In this document: one piece after another, positions 1 through 30,100 of the stretch
How the letters are laid out: every line of letters begins with the position of its first letter
How positions within the stretch are numbered: the first letter of the stretch is position 1
NCBI GenBank assembly: GCA_964019055.1
Contig: OZ025207.1
Span: 26,073,617-26,137,616, forward strand
Reading direction: 5' to 3'
Length of the DNA stretch: 64,000 bases
Source of the DNA: Anthopleura xanthogrammica
Taxonomy: Eukaryota > Cnidaria > Anthozoa > Actiniaria > Actiniidae
The notes under the pieces: model-generated
Told to the model about the DNA's origin: nothing
Database searches by the model: none
What the model saw: only the letters and a program-made list of their open reading frames with translations
Translations under genes and position numbers: made by a program

Positions 1-1774
1 TCATTATATATTTTCTTAATAGCCTTCTAGACAAAGAAATCACCATTTTCATGCAAGACGAACTTTATTGTTCTTATCATGACTTATCTTTGACACTTTC
101 CTTTGCTTCTATGATGAAGGATGTACAAATGAAGTGGAAAGAACTCGTAAATAAACATGTTTTTGATTTTCACCATCTTTAATTAATTCTTAATCACTTC
201 AACAGGCATTCCTTGTTTGCAAACAAAAAAAGGGGTCTGCTTTCGAATTCCTAATATGAGTTATGAAAATCACAGAGTTCCAATATGAGTTTTAGGTATT
301 TCAAGGAGTTAAAAGTACTTCAAGACAGCTTTATTTTATTCATTTATGCTATTTATATTCAACTATGGTGTACAAGACATGTAGAATGTTTGAAATGGAT
401 AATTTTTGGATCATAAAGCAACAATTTAATTTTATAGTTTTTGAGTCATGTTTATACTTAAACAACACTAGGTAATATTGTGCTATTGTGTAACGGCAGT
501 ATAAATATGACCTATCTGACTTTATCCTACAATTGACTCTGAAGATGACTTCGCTCTGGTTGTCGAAACGTACGTCAGTCACATCAAACAATAATTATTC
601 TCAGGACTACATTCAACCTGATGATCATAATACAAATATTGTTTCTTTGACAAATATTGTTACTTCGATAAATATACAAGATATCCCCCTCTCCTTCGGA
701 ATTCCTGATCTAAGAACATGCACTCCGAAACGCTGTCTGTGGTACGTAGGGATATGGATATTTTCTGGAACTACCCACTATCAAAATATGATATGAAATA
801 TTCCATAACTGAAAAGTATGATCAATATTATGAAAAATCTAAAAATTTAGTTAAAAATAATAGCCCAGTTATGGTCTGAGAGAGAAAAAACATAATGAAA
901 AATATAAAAAATATAAATATATGAAACTAACAAAATATCAATAAATAATAACCCTTCTTACAGTTCCATCCAGTGACCATGAATAATAGTTCCAAGTTGA
1001 GATTGGAGTTGCCGTGCATAGCAAAACTATAATTTATCATGCACAACATATCCAACCTCTACTTTTTGCTTTTATTGATAAAGAAAGTCAATCTGACTGG
1101 AAATTATGTTATTATTCTCATGGCTGTTAAATTTTTTGATGTTAAAGAAAGCAAGCAAGTTGCTGGTAGTTTGACAAGAGACTGTTTAATGGTTTGGGGT
1201 TGGGCTACAGTATGTGGATTTTAAGATGTTTTAAGACCCATCAATCCCATTGATAACTTTTCTTTAATTTTTGTCTACAAAGAACTTTATTCCGTAGGTG
1301 GAACTCAAAAATGAAAATGGGGGTCATCGTGGTCGCTTTTAAGGAGGGTAAACTGGGGACTAAGTTTTTTGTATATTCCACCACAAAAATTGATCAAATT
1401 TTTCAGTGTTGAACCCCCACAAATAACTATAATGGTAAAAAAGTTCTTTATCTTATATATCATTAATATTAATACTAATTAGAACCTAATGAAGCAAAGA
1501 ATATGTCAAGCAAAATAGGAATATGTATCCCTCTTGAGTGACCTTAGACATGCCCTGACTTAGATGAGCCAAGAGGTTGTTTCAGGATTTGATCTGAGTA
1601 AGCCATGCCATTACTTAGCGATCAGCATAGAGGTTGTTACAGCATATCCATAAATTTGAAGTTGATTTTCTTAGGATTTTTTTTGTTTATTTTGGATAGA
1701 CTTGGTACATGATAAATTTAAAGTTCACCAACTAAACTAGTAAACTAGAGCTTTATTTTTTTATTTTTTTTCAG
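1..1774. other. Non-coding sequence upstream of the first visible UBA2 exon
   Basis: AT-rich sequence with no exon I can support. The first visible UBA2 exon starts in mid-protein at the [15 protein letters not shown] segment, so the start codon and the Gly-rich nucleotide-binding segment (about 44 residues in human UBA2) must lie on an earlier exon. I looked for a VGAGGIGCE-type coding segment here and found none, so this stretch is probably intron sequence. It holds a possible retroelement tail near 525-650 and one copy of a dispersed 57-bp unit near 1545-1640. Confidence 0.6.
525..650 (+). repeat. Possible 3' tail of a Penelope-like or other reverse-transcriptase element
   Basis: The stretch reading ctgaagatgacttcgctctg followed by gttgtcgaaacgt resembles the GATGAC...GGTTGTCGAAACG signature often seen near the 3' ends of retroelements in invertebrate genomes. 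No reverse transcriptase domain is adjacent. Assignment is from pattern recall only. Confidence 0.3.
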
Positions 1775-17401
<15,627 letters not shown>

Positions 17402-20400
17402 TAACAGCAAAAAAAGCTATAGTTTCAGCGTAATAAGATTATTTTTATTACTGCATTGAATTTTTTTACATTGTTTCTGTTGCCTAAAGTTTGTTTTACT
17501 TTTCTGAAACTTGTTATTAACGTTTCGCAAAAGTCTTCGAAGTCTCACACACGGCCTTGACATTCAAATGGCTTCCATTCACTAACAGCCAATCAAAAAG
17601 TTTGAATAAAGCAAAGTATCCAATCACAACAAATCCGGAAGCCAGTTGAGTGTCATAGTACCGCACTTCTCTTGTCACCCACGTGATCTGACTAGGCGCG
17701 CAAAGCATGATTTCCTGATCTGAAAAAGAATCAATCCCATCATCCACCGTACGCTCAATTCACTTGAGTTTCGTGGCGGCCATCTTGAAAATAGGCTAAT
17801 TATGAGCGACTTTCTCGCCAATAAGTCTTTTCTTATTGAAAACGAAACACTCCAAATAACAGATAAAAGGATTTTCTTAAGGTTCGAAGCATTCTGGAGA
17901 TTGCCAAGGACAAAAGGGCAGCGTAAGGTGTGGAAATTTTAGTTAAATCCTGCCAAGGAATCGAGAAAGCTTTTCGGCAGCTTCTTCGAGATCGTTTCAA
18001 CGGTAATTCTTTAATAAAAAACCTTGAATATTAACCTAACCGATGAAAATATATTCTTAGTCTCATCTAGACAACATATTCTTTGAAGTAGAAACATTTT
18101 TAGCCTTAAAAATCGGCTAAATGACACTTTTCCAAGCATTATTGTACTTGTATGCTATTTGGTTTTGTTTTGATTTTACTGTTTATCCATAATTGAGCTC
18201 GAAAAGACGCATGGGATTGATTCTTTTTCGGATATCACGATTCGCAATCTGATTGGCTAATCGCTTTTCCTCAGATCACCTGGACAGTTGTCAGAGCTTC
18301 CGAGGTCTGCTTGACGTATAACTTTATGGACTGAAAGATGCCTGTAGGCTTTGATTTTAAGAAACGAGGCCAGCGAAAGTTTGAACTTCAACTAGTCATG
18401 CATTCATTACGTATTAGGTGTTTATGTTGCTCAAAATATATTAAAGATATATCTTCAACTACAGCGCGGTGATAATTACTAGTTGGGAGCTGTGTTTGTG
18501 CATTGAATATACAACAAGTGCCGAATAAGAAAAAAACTTAAATACTGTGTAAAAAAAGTTTTTAACTGTACTCTCTTAGCATCCAAAACGTCGGTACAGT
18601 TTTACTTGTAAAAGGTTGTCTACGTTTTCTACTTATTACGGCAAATACATAGTTATCACGAAAACATTTGAAAAGTATTTAAAAGCTACGGCACGTTGCC
18701 GTGTTCGTACTTTAGCTAGCATTCCAATTAATTTATTTTGTTGCGAGACAAGTTTATACTCGGGAGGAAAAACGCGCAGCAACACTTTTCAAACCGTTTG
18801 GCAGCGATGTTGCAAGACGAGTTGAGCAATTTTGTTGCTCGTATCACCGTAGCTTTAACTTGAATCGAGTTCTTGTAACCTAAAAAGGTTTTTTGCATAC
18901 CGTACTCATAAATTAAAGAGGCAACAATGTGGGATGCATGTAACTAAAGTTTCATCCAATTTTAATTTGGCGTATTGCAAATTAACGAGAAACATTCAAA
19001 ATTACTTTTTTCGGCGAGGGTAAATAACACACATCGGCACCATTTTCTGTGACGTCACATGACATGCATGCCATTGATAAAGTTCCAATACCGTAGTTAC
19101 TCAGTTCATCGTTGCATGATACGAAAGCCCACAGTTGTTTTTATGGCGAAAAAAAGTGCCTGAGTAAATTTGACTTTGTAGTATCTTCAAATGGGATGGT
19201 TTTGAGCTTTAGGTCAGTACGTGCTAGTAAATCCAGGTTTGTAAGTTTTCCGGCGTGCATGATACTAATATACTTGTTTTCTCGTAAGTTAATAAACAAA
19301 AACACGAATTTTGGCGCCTTTATTTAATAACTCGTCTGCTTCTAAGATAGGATTGAAGCAATAGCTAGCGCTTTTAGATACACAGAAGGTTCAGCACCTA
19401 ATGTTTGATTTCAGTTTTGGCTCGGTTTGACTTTGCTCTTGTAGTTTGGTTTAATTTTGGCGCCTTTTTTGGAAAGTCGACGGCGGCTTCAGATCTAGAA
19501 TCCAGTAGCGTGGCTTGGCTCGGTTTGACTTTGCTCTTGTAGTTTGGTTTAATTTTGGCGCCTTTTTCGGAAAGTGGACGGCGGCTTTAGATCTGGAGTC
19601 CAGTAGCGCGTTTGGTTTAATTTTGGCGCCTTTTTTTAGAAAGTGGACGGCGGCTTTAGATCTAGAGTCCAGTAGCGCGTTTGGTTTAATTTTGGCGCCT
19701 TTTTTTAGAAAGTGGACGGCGGCTTCAGATCTAGAGTCCAGTAGCGCGTTTGGTTTAATTTTGGCGCCTTTTTTTAGAAAGTGGACGGCGGCTTTAGATT
19801 TAGAGTCCAGTAGCGCGTTTGGTTTAATTTTGGCGCCTTTTTTTAGAAAGTGGACGGCGGCTTTAGATTTAGAGTCCAGTAGCGCGTTTGGTTTAATTTT
19901 GGCGCCTTTTTTTAGAAAGTGGACGGCGGCTTCAGATCTAGAGTCTAGTAGCGTGTTTGGTTTAATTTTGGCGCTTTTTTTGAAAGTTGACCGCAGAATT
20001 CGCGGTATAAGCGCGGGTAAGCGGCACGGGACTGAACAGTGCGGTGACAATGAAGGCGGTCTCTTACAATCCCTTTCTTTCTTTTCGGCAGAGTGCCGCT
20101 TTGACGTTCTGTCTCTTTTACTTGCCGTCCGCGGTAAGCCTGTGTAGGTCCTGGGCTATTAATTGACTTAACGATCCATTTTTATTGTACTTTTGATTAC
20201 CAAGGAGCCGCTAATTCAGTTGATAATTGCCGTGCATTAAAAACATCTCTCTGGAAAAGTTCGTGAAAGTCAAAAGTTTGCTTCAAATTGGTTTGACTGA
20301 TAAATTTTAGCGTGGCAAACTTCACTCCCCATTTGACAGAATTTGACAGTCAAAAGTGCCGTTTGATTCAAGATTCTTACTGATTTAAACAAGTAGATGC

Positions 20401-20960
20401 AAATCAGTTAACAGCGTTTAAAGTACAAACGGACGGGCTGGGCAAACCGTGCCTGGACACATGTCGGTAATGACCGCGTACGGGAACTATCCCAATGAAC
20501 ATCCCATGCTCTGGGATCCCTGATGACCATGACTGACAGTAGTTCCTTCATGCACTCAGGCTATTACTGAAACTGAACTGAGTATTTCTGGCACTGATTT
20601 TAATTCGTTAGAATTCGTTAGAAAATCGTTAAGGATTTGTAAAAACTGAAGATATTGAACTTGCTTTGATTTCTGGAAACGTAACCTGGAAAACACTACA
20701 CCGCAATTCACCATCACCACGTGACTCTTCTAAGGGTAACATTTTTCCGTTTTCTGCGACAGTATGAAGTCTTCGAATAAGAATTTAGTTGGAGTTTGTC
20801 GGGTTGAAAAGAAAAGCGGTGTAGTCTTAAGTCTTTGCCGAATTGAAGGGGGGAATGAGGTTAACGACTTAAGACAAAAGAATAAAAGAATGCACGGTAC
20901 ATGGCCGCCATTTTACCGCCCAAGCGCGCGCCTTGACTTTGATCGCCTCCCGCCACATAA
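17402..20960. other. UBA2-TRPC4AP intergenic region
   Basis: No gene seen. The UBA2 3' UTR runs from 17402; an AATAAG-like run at about 17430 may serve as the poly(A) signal. An imperfect inverted repeat joins 17680-17741 (GATCTGACTAGGCGCGCAAA..AAGAATCAATCCCAT) to 18208-18281. GGCGGCCATCTTG at 17775 matches the YY1-type promoter motif. The 69-bp array is listed separately. The rest is AT-rich unique sequence. Confidence 0.6.
19420..20000 (+). repeat. 69-bp minisatellite carrying E2F-like sites
   Basis: About eight tandem units, the central ones exactly 69 bp (for example at 19621, 19690, 19759, 19828, 19897). Each contains TTTTGGCGCC, a match to the E2F consensus TTTSGCGC, plus AGTGGACGGCGGCTT. 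An isolated TTTTGGCGCC also sits just upstream near 19308. 69 is divisible by three, so frames stay open on both strands, but there is no start context, splice signal or domain to support a protein. It lies about 1.2 kb upstream of the TRPC4AP start. Confidence 0.9.
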
Positions 20961-20969
20961 CAAGGCTTG

Positions 20970-21100
20970 TGATTGGTCAAGCGATCTCCTGCTTTCTACC
21001 ACGCTCTGCTATTGGTTGATTCTTGTAGCGGCGAAGACGCCTTTGAAAATCTGAATTAATGTAGCGCGCAAATATATAAAGACGAACATGGAGGATTCCA
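20970..21100 (+). promoter_or_regulatory. Probable TRPC4AP core promoter: two inverted CCAAT boxes and a TATA-like box
   Basis: ATTGG occurs at 20972-20976 and 21011-21015 (reverse CCAAT, NF-Y type, 39 bp apart), followed by TATATAAA at 21073-21080. The start codon of TRPC4AP is 116 bp past the TATA-like box, so a short 5' UTR beginning near 21105 fits. Confidence 0.55.
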
Positions 21101-21195
21101 CACAACATTCATTTTGATCTGAGATCTCGTGAAGCACAAGCTATTTAACGAAACTACATTCCAACGTGAAAATTATTATCACATCCCTTGTGACC

Positions 21196-24100
21196 ATGGC
21201 GTTCAGCAACTCCAATATAACGTCCCTAGTTCTTCGTTCTCAAACCAATGGCTCCAAAATCAACGTTGCTCAGGTTTGTTCAATTCTATCTCAAGATATA
21301 TCTAATAATATTTTATTTAGAAGCTGCTAAGATCTAAGACTAATATACCTTATTCTGTTTTCTCTCAGCTTCCAAAAGATTTCTTGAGGAGTGTCGATCG
21401 TCGTCTTGGTACAGAAAAAATACCTCAACTACTTCGCCAACTTCGAAAGCGTGTTTACCACAGCGATGAGATGTTCAACATGGATTTGTGTATTAAAAAT
21501 CTAGAAGTAAGTCTTCTCTTTGACTTTATGCATCTAACTATAACCTGGACGTCGTATTATTTCACATATTACGAATGTTTTTACAAGTTCTAAGTCTAGA
21601 ATATTAACTTAACTATCAAAGTAAGGCTATGAAGCTACCATGATACGACTTACTGTAGTTTTCTACTTCAATTGAAGCCAAAATATGAAGGATTAAGTAT
21701 TTTTGAAGCTGTATTTCGAGTTTATTTGCTCATATTTAACTTGTGTATTCATGTTAAGATGTAAGTCTGATATATTTTTCTTTTTATTTAGGAAATTCGT
21801 GAAACGTTAGACGCAGAGAGCCAGGCCAACCCGTCTGAGTTTCTTGGCGGCGACAGTCCAACGACATCCAAAAACCAAAGAAATAAAATCCAAATAGGCA
21901 AAGTTGTCGCTCTGTTTGGCGGAGTAGAGGTAAGTTTTTGTCTTTTATACACCTTTATAAGTGTAAGAAAAAAAGTTTTGACGGATATTGAAGAATTCAG
22001 ATCAAATTTCTGGATTGACAAGTTTTGACGACATTGAAATATTTTCTTGCTTCGTCTGATTTTAGAACCAATTTTTATATCTTCCTTGATTGTTTTCTAA
22101 CTTACAGTCAAAATATTGAAGTCTGAGAGAAGACATACAAGTGATATTTTCTATGCTAAGTATTTATTTTGTCGTCATTTTCCACGTGTGTTTATTTCTG
22201 TCATCATTTCGGTTTCATCTTGTAGATTTCAATTTATGTAAATTTCGTCTGGTCACGTGATTCAAAAGCTCTTTCAAAAATTTGCCAAAATGAGTTAAAT
22301 TGAGTGAAAAGTCAATACCAGCACTTGAAAAGCACCTTTTCTTTAGTAACCCTACAAAGATTCACTACAAATGTCAGGTGTTATATCAGTCGAGAAAACT
22401 TGGTTGAAAATTAACAAATTTACAGATATTTGGATGTTGATAGTTTTCTTACTTAAAGTTAAAATATTGAAGTCTTAGTGAAGAGATATAAGGGATATTT
22501 TCTATGCTAATTATTTATTTTGTCGTCATTTTCCATGTGTATTTCTTTCTGTCATCATTTCGATTTCATCTTGTAAATTGCAATTTATGTAGATTGCCTC
22601 TGGTCATGCGATTAGAAAGCTCTTTTAATTTTTCAAAATTTGCAAAATTCTTGTAATAGAAACCTTTAAACCTTCAAATTCAAAGATGTTTACATATGTT
22701 TGTTTGACTAGGGATATGACATTTACGTAGTTCTTTTTTCTGTCATTCCCATTTCCTCTCGTAGATTATAATTTATGTAGATTTCCTCTGGTCACGTTAT
22801 TCAAAAGCTCTTTCCATTTTCCAAAATTTGCAAAATTGTCATAATAGAAAGCTTTTAGACCTGCAAATTCAAATAAGTGTAATGAAGTTAAATTGAGTGA
22901 AAAGCCAATACAAGCACTTCGTGTAGTCACATGATTTGAAAGCTCTTTCAATTTTTTCAAAATTTGCAAAACTCTTATTGAGAATAGAAACCTTTTCAAA
23001 TTATCTTGGATGTGAGACTACATGTTTTTTTTTTGCATTAAGGGAATGGAACGGGAGGTAAGGGTTGCTTGGCTGAGCTTTGAAGTGATTGGCCAGTTTG
23101 TGTATACACCTGATAACTTACTATGGAAATGATTATACAAAGTATTAGAGGGATTTCTATAGTTACTTTAAGATACACAAATCTTAGATCTCAATTCATA
23201 TAATTTTTTAAATCCTATGTCTCAAAGTTATGTTATATTTATTTATTTTGATGCTATTGTCATACAGTAGTGTTGTAAAATAGTATTTCCTAACTAATTT
23301 TTCCATGATTTTTTTGCAGACTCTGGTAGAATTATTGTTTATCCCAACAACGCTGCAACACAGGCCAAAAAGACTAACAAGAATTGCAGCAAGTAAGAAC
23401 GCACTAAGCTACCATGATTAATGCTATGAAAATTATGATAAACGTTATCAAATGACAAGAAGTGATAGAGAAATGATCTCAGAAAAAAACTGAGTTCCAG
23501 ATGGGATTCAAACTCACTAACTTCTGTAATCTAGTCAGAAGCTCTAATCGATAAGCTATTGAGAACTTTAATGTTGAGCTACGATCAATTGTGGGTATTT
23601 CTTATATGAACTGTAATCCAGCAGTTGGTGTGACATATACAGCAAATATTATCCAGTAGTAACTAATTATGTTGATTTATTTACTTCTCGAAAGAAGTAC
23701 ACATACCTCTAAGTTCTATAAGTGAAGTTTTTGCATTAGACAATATTTGTTTGATTATGTACTTTATAAATGTAGGGGATACAATTTTATTGTAATGCCA
23801 ATAAATTTATATATTTATGTTAGCCAGGGTACCTCCTGAAATGAAAATAGTTTCCGTTGAGTTACTGAAAGAATTGCTTAGCTCTGAATTAAGAAATGTT
23901 TTCATTCATTCATCCATTCATTTTTATTTCTTCATTTTTTCTCAGGTCAGCGTACTTCCCAGATGAATGACCTTGTAGTTAACTGTTTAGATATCCTCCA
24001 TATGTTGTGTTTATCAGTAAGTAATTATAATATTTCACATTGTTATAATTAGTTTATAAAGTCAGGTGGTTATTATCCTCCCTCGCACATTGCATCCAAC

Positions 24101-27100
24101 AGAATAGTCCCCTTCACAGTTCCCTGCGCCATCTTGAAGGTAGCCTTGCCTTCGCATGGAGGAAGATCTGTTGAATTTCAAAGTGTCCACAGTGTTGAAG
24201 TTGCATATTCTTTACTTTACTGTTGATAATTGTGCAATAAATACAACTGTAATATTTGTATTCATTCATTATATTAATATTTTTTTCATATTTTTGTTTA
24301 TTCTAGGTCGAAGGTGTAGCAGCATCCTTAGCAAAGAAAACTGAACTTCTTGTTCACCTGTTTACTCTACTTTCAAACCAAAAAGTATTTATGTGAGTAT
24401 ATCATCATGTATTTCCATTAACTCTGGGCCGTAGCAAGATATCTAGATATTGATATTCTTGTTTTACTTTTCTGGGGGAAACTGAGTGGGCCACTGAACT
24501 CCCTGACTCCCTGGATGCTGTGGCCCTGTTACTTCAATTTTAATTTACAACAATTTTCATAAATTATTATGTCACTCAGCCTAGCTATAATTCGATTCGT
24601 CAGGGTTTTTGGGTTCCTTCATTCCAATTTCTATTGGTCTGAGCTAGTAATTTTTTTATCTACTGCAGCCAAGAACGCAGTGTTGGTTATGTAATTATGA
24701 AAATGGGTGGAATAAATGATTTTTTTTTTCAAACCCTGTAAAAATGATGCTGACTTGGTTATTTTATGATTTTTTTCACAAACCATTGATTACAAAAATA
24801 TACAATTCCCTTTATTTTTTGTCCTGTTTTCTTTTTTTCCATGAACTCATTTCTGTTTGATAATAATAACTCAGTTTATTGACCTTTACTTCCTTTAAAA
24901 TTATGTTGACTAACTTTAAAAATTTTCTATCTTGGCAGGAATGCTACAGCTGTACTAGAAGACCTACTTGCTGCGAAAAAGGAACTGGTAGATTTAGAAT
25001 GTCTTGGTAAGAACACTATTCAATACAAAAAATCAGTTATAATACACTGTACGTGTGTACATTAAGTATTTCCCTTAAAAAGAGTTTGAAATTATTGGGG
25101 TTCATGTGATGTCTTAGCTGGACCCTTAGCTGAAATTTTGAGTGAGGATTTGGTCTTTTTTGTCATAGATCAACCAACAATGATGGCTAAGTTTCATATT
25201 TTTTTGGTTATTCTTTACTCTCATTTTGAAGGGATTCATGCCTAACTATGCTAATGTTCATTTTTATTTCTATTTTCAGGTAACCTTAGACAATTGATAA
25301 GCAATCTTGATTCCAGTAAGTTGGCCAACTTTTGTCGAGTCTTGTCCTTCACGTTAACAGACTTGGAAGCAGTGGAAGACAGAAGCACATGTGAGTACTT
25401 AAATTAGCCCTTAAAACCTTCAAATCTGAAACAACCCTGAAACAATCTCTGGGCTGATCTAAGTCAGGGCATGGCTAACTCACAGATCAAACCCTGAAAC
25501 AACCTCTGGGCTGATCTAAGTCAGGGCATGGCTAACTCACAGATCAAACCCTGAAACAACCTCTGGGCTGATCTAAGTCAGGGCATGGCTAACTCACAGA
25601 TCAAACCCTGAAACAACCTCTGGGCTGATCTAAGTCAGGGCATGGCTAACTCACAGATAGAACCCTGACAACAACCTCTGGGCTGATCTAAGTCAGGGCA
25701 CGGCTAACTCACAGATAGAACCCTGACAACAACCTCTGGGCTGATCAAATTGGCATGGTATTAATAACTAATTGGTATTATCTTAATATTTACATATCCC
25801 AATCAAACTCTATTAGGCGCATGTGCCTTTTAATTGTAATATATAAATTTTTAATGTACAGTATTATTAATTTCCCTTTCATATTTCTAGTGCTTGCGCA
25901 AGATGAACAAGATAAAGAAGGGTCCTCACAAAAAGATCTTGCTGATCAAAATCAAGGTATTGAATTTCAAAAATCATTATTAAATATTTCATACCTTGAA
26001 TTCACAAGTTAATATTTTGTTTATATATTATATATTTTTTGTATCAAACTAACTGTTATTTTTGCTCCCCTACCCCAGGAACCTTGATCAGTTTTCCAGA
26101 ATTTTTACCACGACTTGTCCAACTTGCTTGTAAATCATTAAGTAAGTATTTCTTATAACAATTTTACATAGTATAGCATTGGGATGTTAATATGCCAACC
26201 ATTTCCACAAAAGCTCTGCACAAATTGCTTTGTTTTACCAGCCAATCGATCTCTGGTTTGCACATGAATGACAAAGTCTTACATCACATGAAATATTGCT
26301 ATTACTGTTTTTATTCCATTAATTTGTTCCTTAAATACCTTGATTATAGATGGTTGATTATTGATTATAGATCTACGGGACGGTGCACTTTATTTGGAGC
26401 CTCGCTCTGTTGTGCTGTCCCTCACCTTTTAGATTTTTTTTTTATGATTATTATATATGTTCCTTGTATTATTGTCTTTATTTATATTTTGATTCATATT
26501 TTTTTATTTCGATTTTATATATTTTTAAGGTGGAAGTTATGTAAATCAATAAATAGATCTAAGTTTTAGTATTGTCAAATTACTTACTTATTGTTTGTTT
26601 GTTTGTTTGTTTGTTTACAGCAGAGTCTCCAGTTTGGCCTACTCTTTTCGGCAACAGCAGTGATGGCTTGATGGAATGGCTTGGCTTTCATGCATTCTTA
26701 GAGGATGTCCTCATCAACATAGATGATCATTCAGGTAATTTTATGATTTTCTACTTTCTCCTGGCGATCACTCTTGTAAGCGACCAACTCCAGTTATGAC
26801 CAAGATTTTGAAACCCTGTTTGCATATTGCGGCTTATGAGAGTCCATTCTAATTATCAACCAGCTCTAGTTATGACAACTTGTTCAATATCTTGAGGTGG
26901 TCGCATAAGACAGCTGTGACTTTATATTATTATTAATAATAGTATCATGATTTGAAGTTATTTACATACATTTATTTATTTTGATGTCGCCTATGAATAT
27001 TAATGTGTCGACCAGAGCTCAACCTTATGCAAAGAAATTTTTTTTTTTGAATTTTGAACAAGAAAATATACTTGACATTAATATTTGCCAACTGTTAATA

Positions 27101-30100
27101 TCTCTATTTAACTCTTTTTTAATATTGTTAATATTGATGTGTTGACCAGAGCTCAACTAGCAACCTTATGCAAAGAAATATTTTTTTGGAATTTTGAACA
27201 AGAAAATATACCTAACATTGATATTTGCCAACTGTTAATATCTTTATTTAACTCTTTTTCTTTTCTCATATTTTAGGAGCAGAAGAACCAGCCATCCCTT
27301 CAATAACAACATCCTTAAAATTAATGCATGAGGTACAGTGTAACTACAGTATAATCCTTAGATTCAAAACACCTGTGGGATACAAATGCCTTCTCAAAAA
27401 CCATAGGCTGGGGGGGGAGTTTGAATTAAAACTAAGAATGCAAATCTGGCCCTCATGCAAACCATTAATCTTAAATTAGACCCTACTCCTTACTGTACAA
27501 GCACTTGTAGATGGTATTTTTTTAGATGTACAGTATATGAATATTCAATGATTTTTTTTTCTCTCTCTTTACAGGTCATGCATAAAGTTGAAGTATTTTA
27601 TGTTCTGTGTTTGTTCCTGACTGGCAAACATAAGCCAACTGTAAGTACTAAATATTTAATACTCTTGTGTTACTCTTTACTGCCATTCTCAATATTCTGC
27701 AAACTTGGTAGTTTTGAGATGCCTTATTTATTCTGATATCACATAGAAATGAAATGAAATTTTTGGAACCACAGGGTTCAAAATTCCCACAAGATAATTG
27801 GCTAAATGTGAGTTGAAAATTACAAATATCGGGTGAGAAAAAATTGAACTCATTTTCTAGCTGGTTCTCTTTTTAGAAAATAATCATGATATACAGCCCT
27901 GTACAAAGAAAAACAAAGTCTTTGCATCTGCATTCAATCCATTAATCTTGTAGCTGCTCGATGCACAAGATGAATTTATCCCCAGAGGTTTTGAATTGGG
28001 TGGAAATGTATCTATCAATGTATTAGCTAATTTGGTCTATTCTCGTGCGATGACTAATATAATTGTACTCAACTAACCATAACCTCTCTCACTGTTGTTT
28101 TTGTAGGTCCAGGAGCGACTATCTGAACTTTATCTGATCCCTGGTATGTGTGATCTCTTTGATCATATCATTTGGTTACGAAACAATCCCACTCCATCAC
28201 GACCAGAATTATTAGAAATAAATGAGGAACAAGAATGCACACCGGTATGAAAATAATCAAAATTATATTTTAATATTAATTGTATAGTTCCCAAAAAATA
28301 TCCATGCCACACAAAGGAGGATTTGGAAATTCCCAGGGGGTGGATGGGGGGTCTGTCAGAGAAAAAACAAAATTACAAAGTTTGTATGGAAGAAAATTGA
28401 AAAGTCAAAAATTGTTGGTGGGATCCTTTTTCAAATATCCACTGTTGGTCTTGTATGGATATTTTTTGGGACCACACATAATATATTATTAAATGATAAT
28501 TTGATAATTTCTCATATTTGTTGAAATTATCAAATCAGTTATTGCTTATGACTCACTAAAAATTATTACCCGGTCTATCATGATGATTAATAGTTATTTT
28601 AATATTTTTTTTACAGGAAACTGCATTAAAGATTCAATTTCTAAGACTTGTACATAGTTTCTGCGACCGCCATGAGTAAGTTCACATCTAGTTATCGTTA
28701 ACAATGATGCAAATATTTGTTTTATGTGTGTTTTATTGACGAGATATTTTTTTAAATGACAACTAATTATGAATATTTTTTTGTTTATGAATAGGAACAA
28801 GCATCTATTGATGACTGCGGCAGAATTAGATGAGCTTGAAGATGTTTACAGTAAGTAATGATTATTATTACATTCATTATATAAAAATAATAACAGACCT
28901 CTCATTATCATTGTCACTCTCATGCTAGAAGGCACAAGGTCTCCAAATTATTGCCAAAACAAGTTCTGTTCTGTACCACCAATTCTAACTGTTATATGTA
29001 AGAATTTCATCTTAAGTTAGAGATTGGAGAATTTTAAAACTTTTAGTAAGAGTGTTGTTGCTAATTAAATAATCTTTCTAACTTATTTTTTTCAGGACAA
29101 AATGATATAGAAATTCCCAGTGGAATCCAAAAGATTAACAGGTATGTTGCACAGTAGGATGTAACAAGGCAGGGCAGCCTAAGAATTGGACAGGAGGCAT
29201 AGATTGGGAAATATAGCAGACCAATTGACTCAAATTGGGAGGGCTTGTTGTCATGGAAACTTGAAATATTTAAAAAGTTAGATGGATAGGAAAATCTGGA
29301 GCTACCGCTCTTCTCATCTTTCTTCGCAATCCTGCATAATAAGCAGCATGTTCACAATGCACCATTATTTCAAAATCATGCATTGTGCATCGTCGCCATC
29401 ATCTTCTCTTATCTAACACATTTCTTAACTTTTTTTGCTTTTCTAGGAAGCTGTGTTGCAAAGGAGACCGTGGACTGCTATCCAAGATTCTGGAGGTACT
29501 CATCAAGACCCCGCCAACTGCTGCCATTAGATTCTGGTTGTCTCGTGCCATTGAAGGGTTCCTTAGAGGTCGTGCATCCTTTGGAAATCAGTTGTTCCTT
29601 ATCAAGCGTGGTCTTTTGCAGGTAAAACATATTTTCCTTATTGTTCCATACCCTGACATAGAAGGTTGCTTAGTATACTCCACTTTTTGTGTGTCTGCAA
29701 TTGCCACATCTTCCAAACCTCTGGGTTTTTGGCTTCCATCAATCAAAAAGTTACAACTGAGACCATGAGGTCTTTTTCTGAAGTAATCTGGATTACAGAA
29801 ATAGCATAAACTCAAAGCATTTTTTTTCTTTTGATTTCAGCATCTTGTAGAACACATTGGGGGCTCAGAAATGAAGCCAAAAGAAATCCTACAGAGCAGT
29901 TTTGATCTTCTTGGAGAATTGATGAAGTTTAATCCAATTGCTTTCAAGATTTTTAACTCTGTCATCGATGACAAAGAGGTAAGGAAAACACGCTTTCTGA
30001 ATACCAGTACTCCAGTTTCAAATTGCTCAGGTCAGCCTCAATTTTGTGTAATGAAATGCGTTCTGTGTGAATAATAGAATAAAGAATTAAGAGAAAAATA

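Noticed and set aside
19451..20147. About 200-residue repetitive frames on both strands
   Set aside because: Product of a 69-bp minisatellite (divisible by 3). No start context, splice site or domain.
20764..21054. 96-residue frame before TRPC4AP
   Set aside because: It overlaps the CCAAT promoter region and has no recognisable domain.
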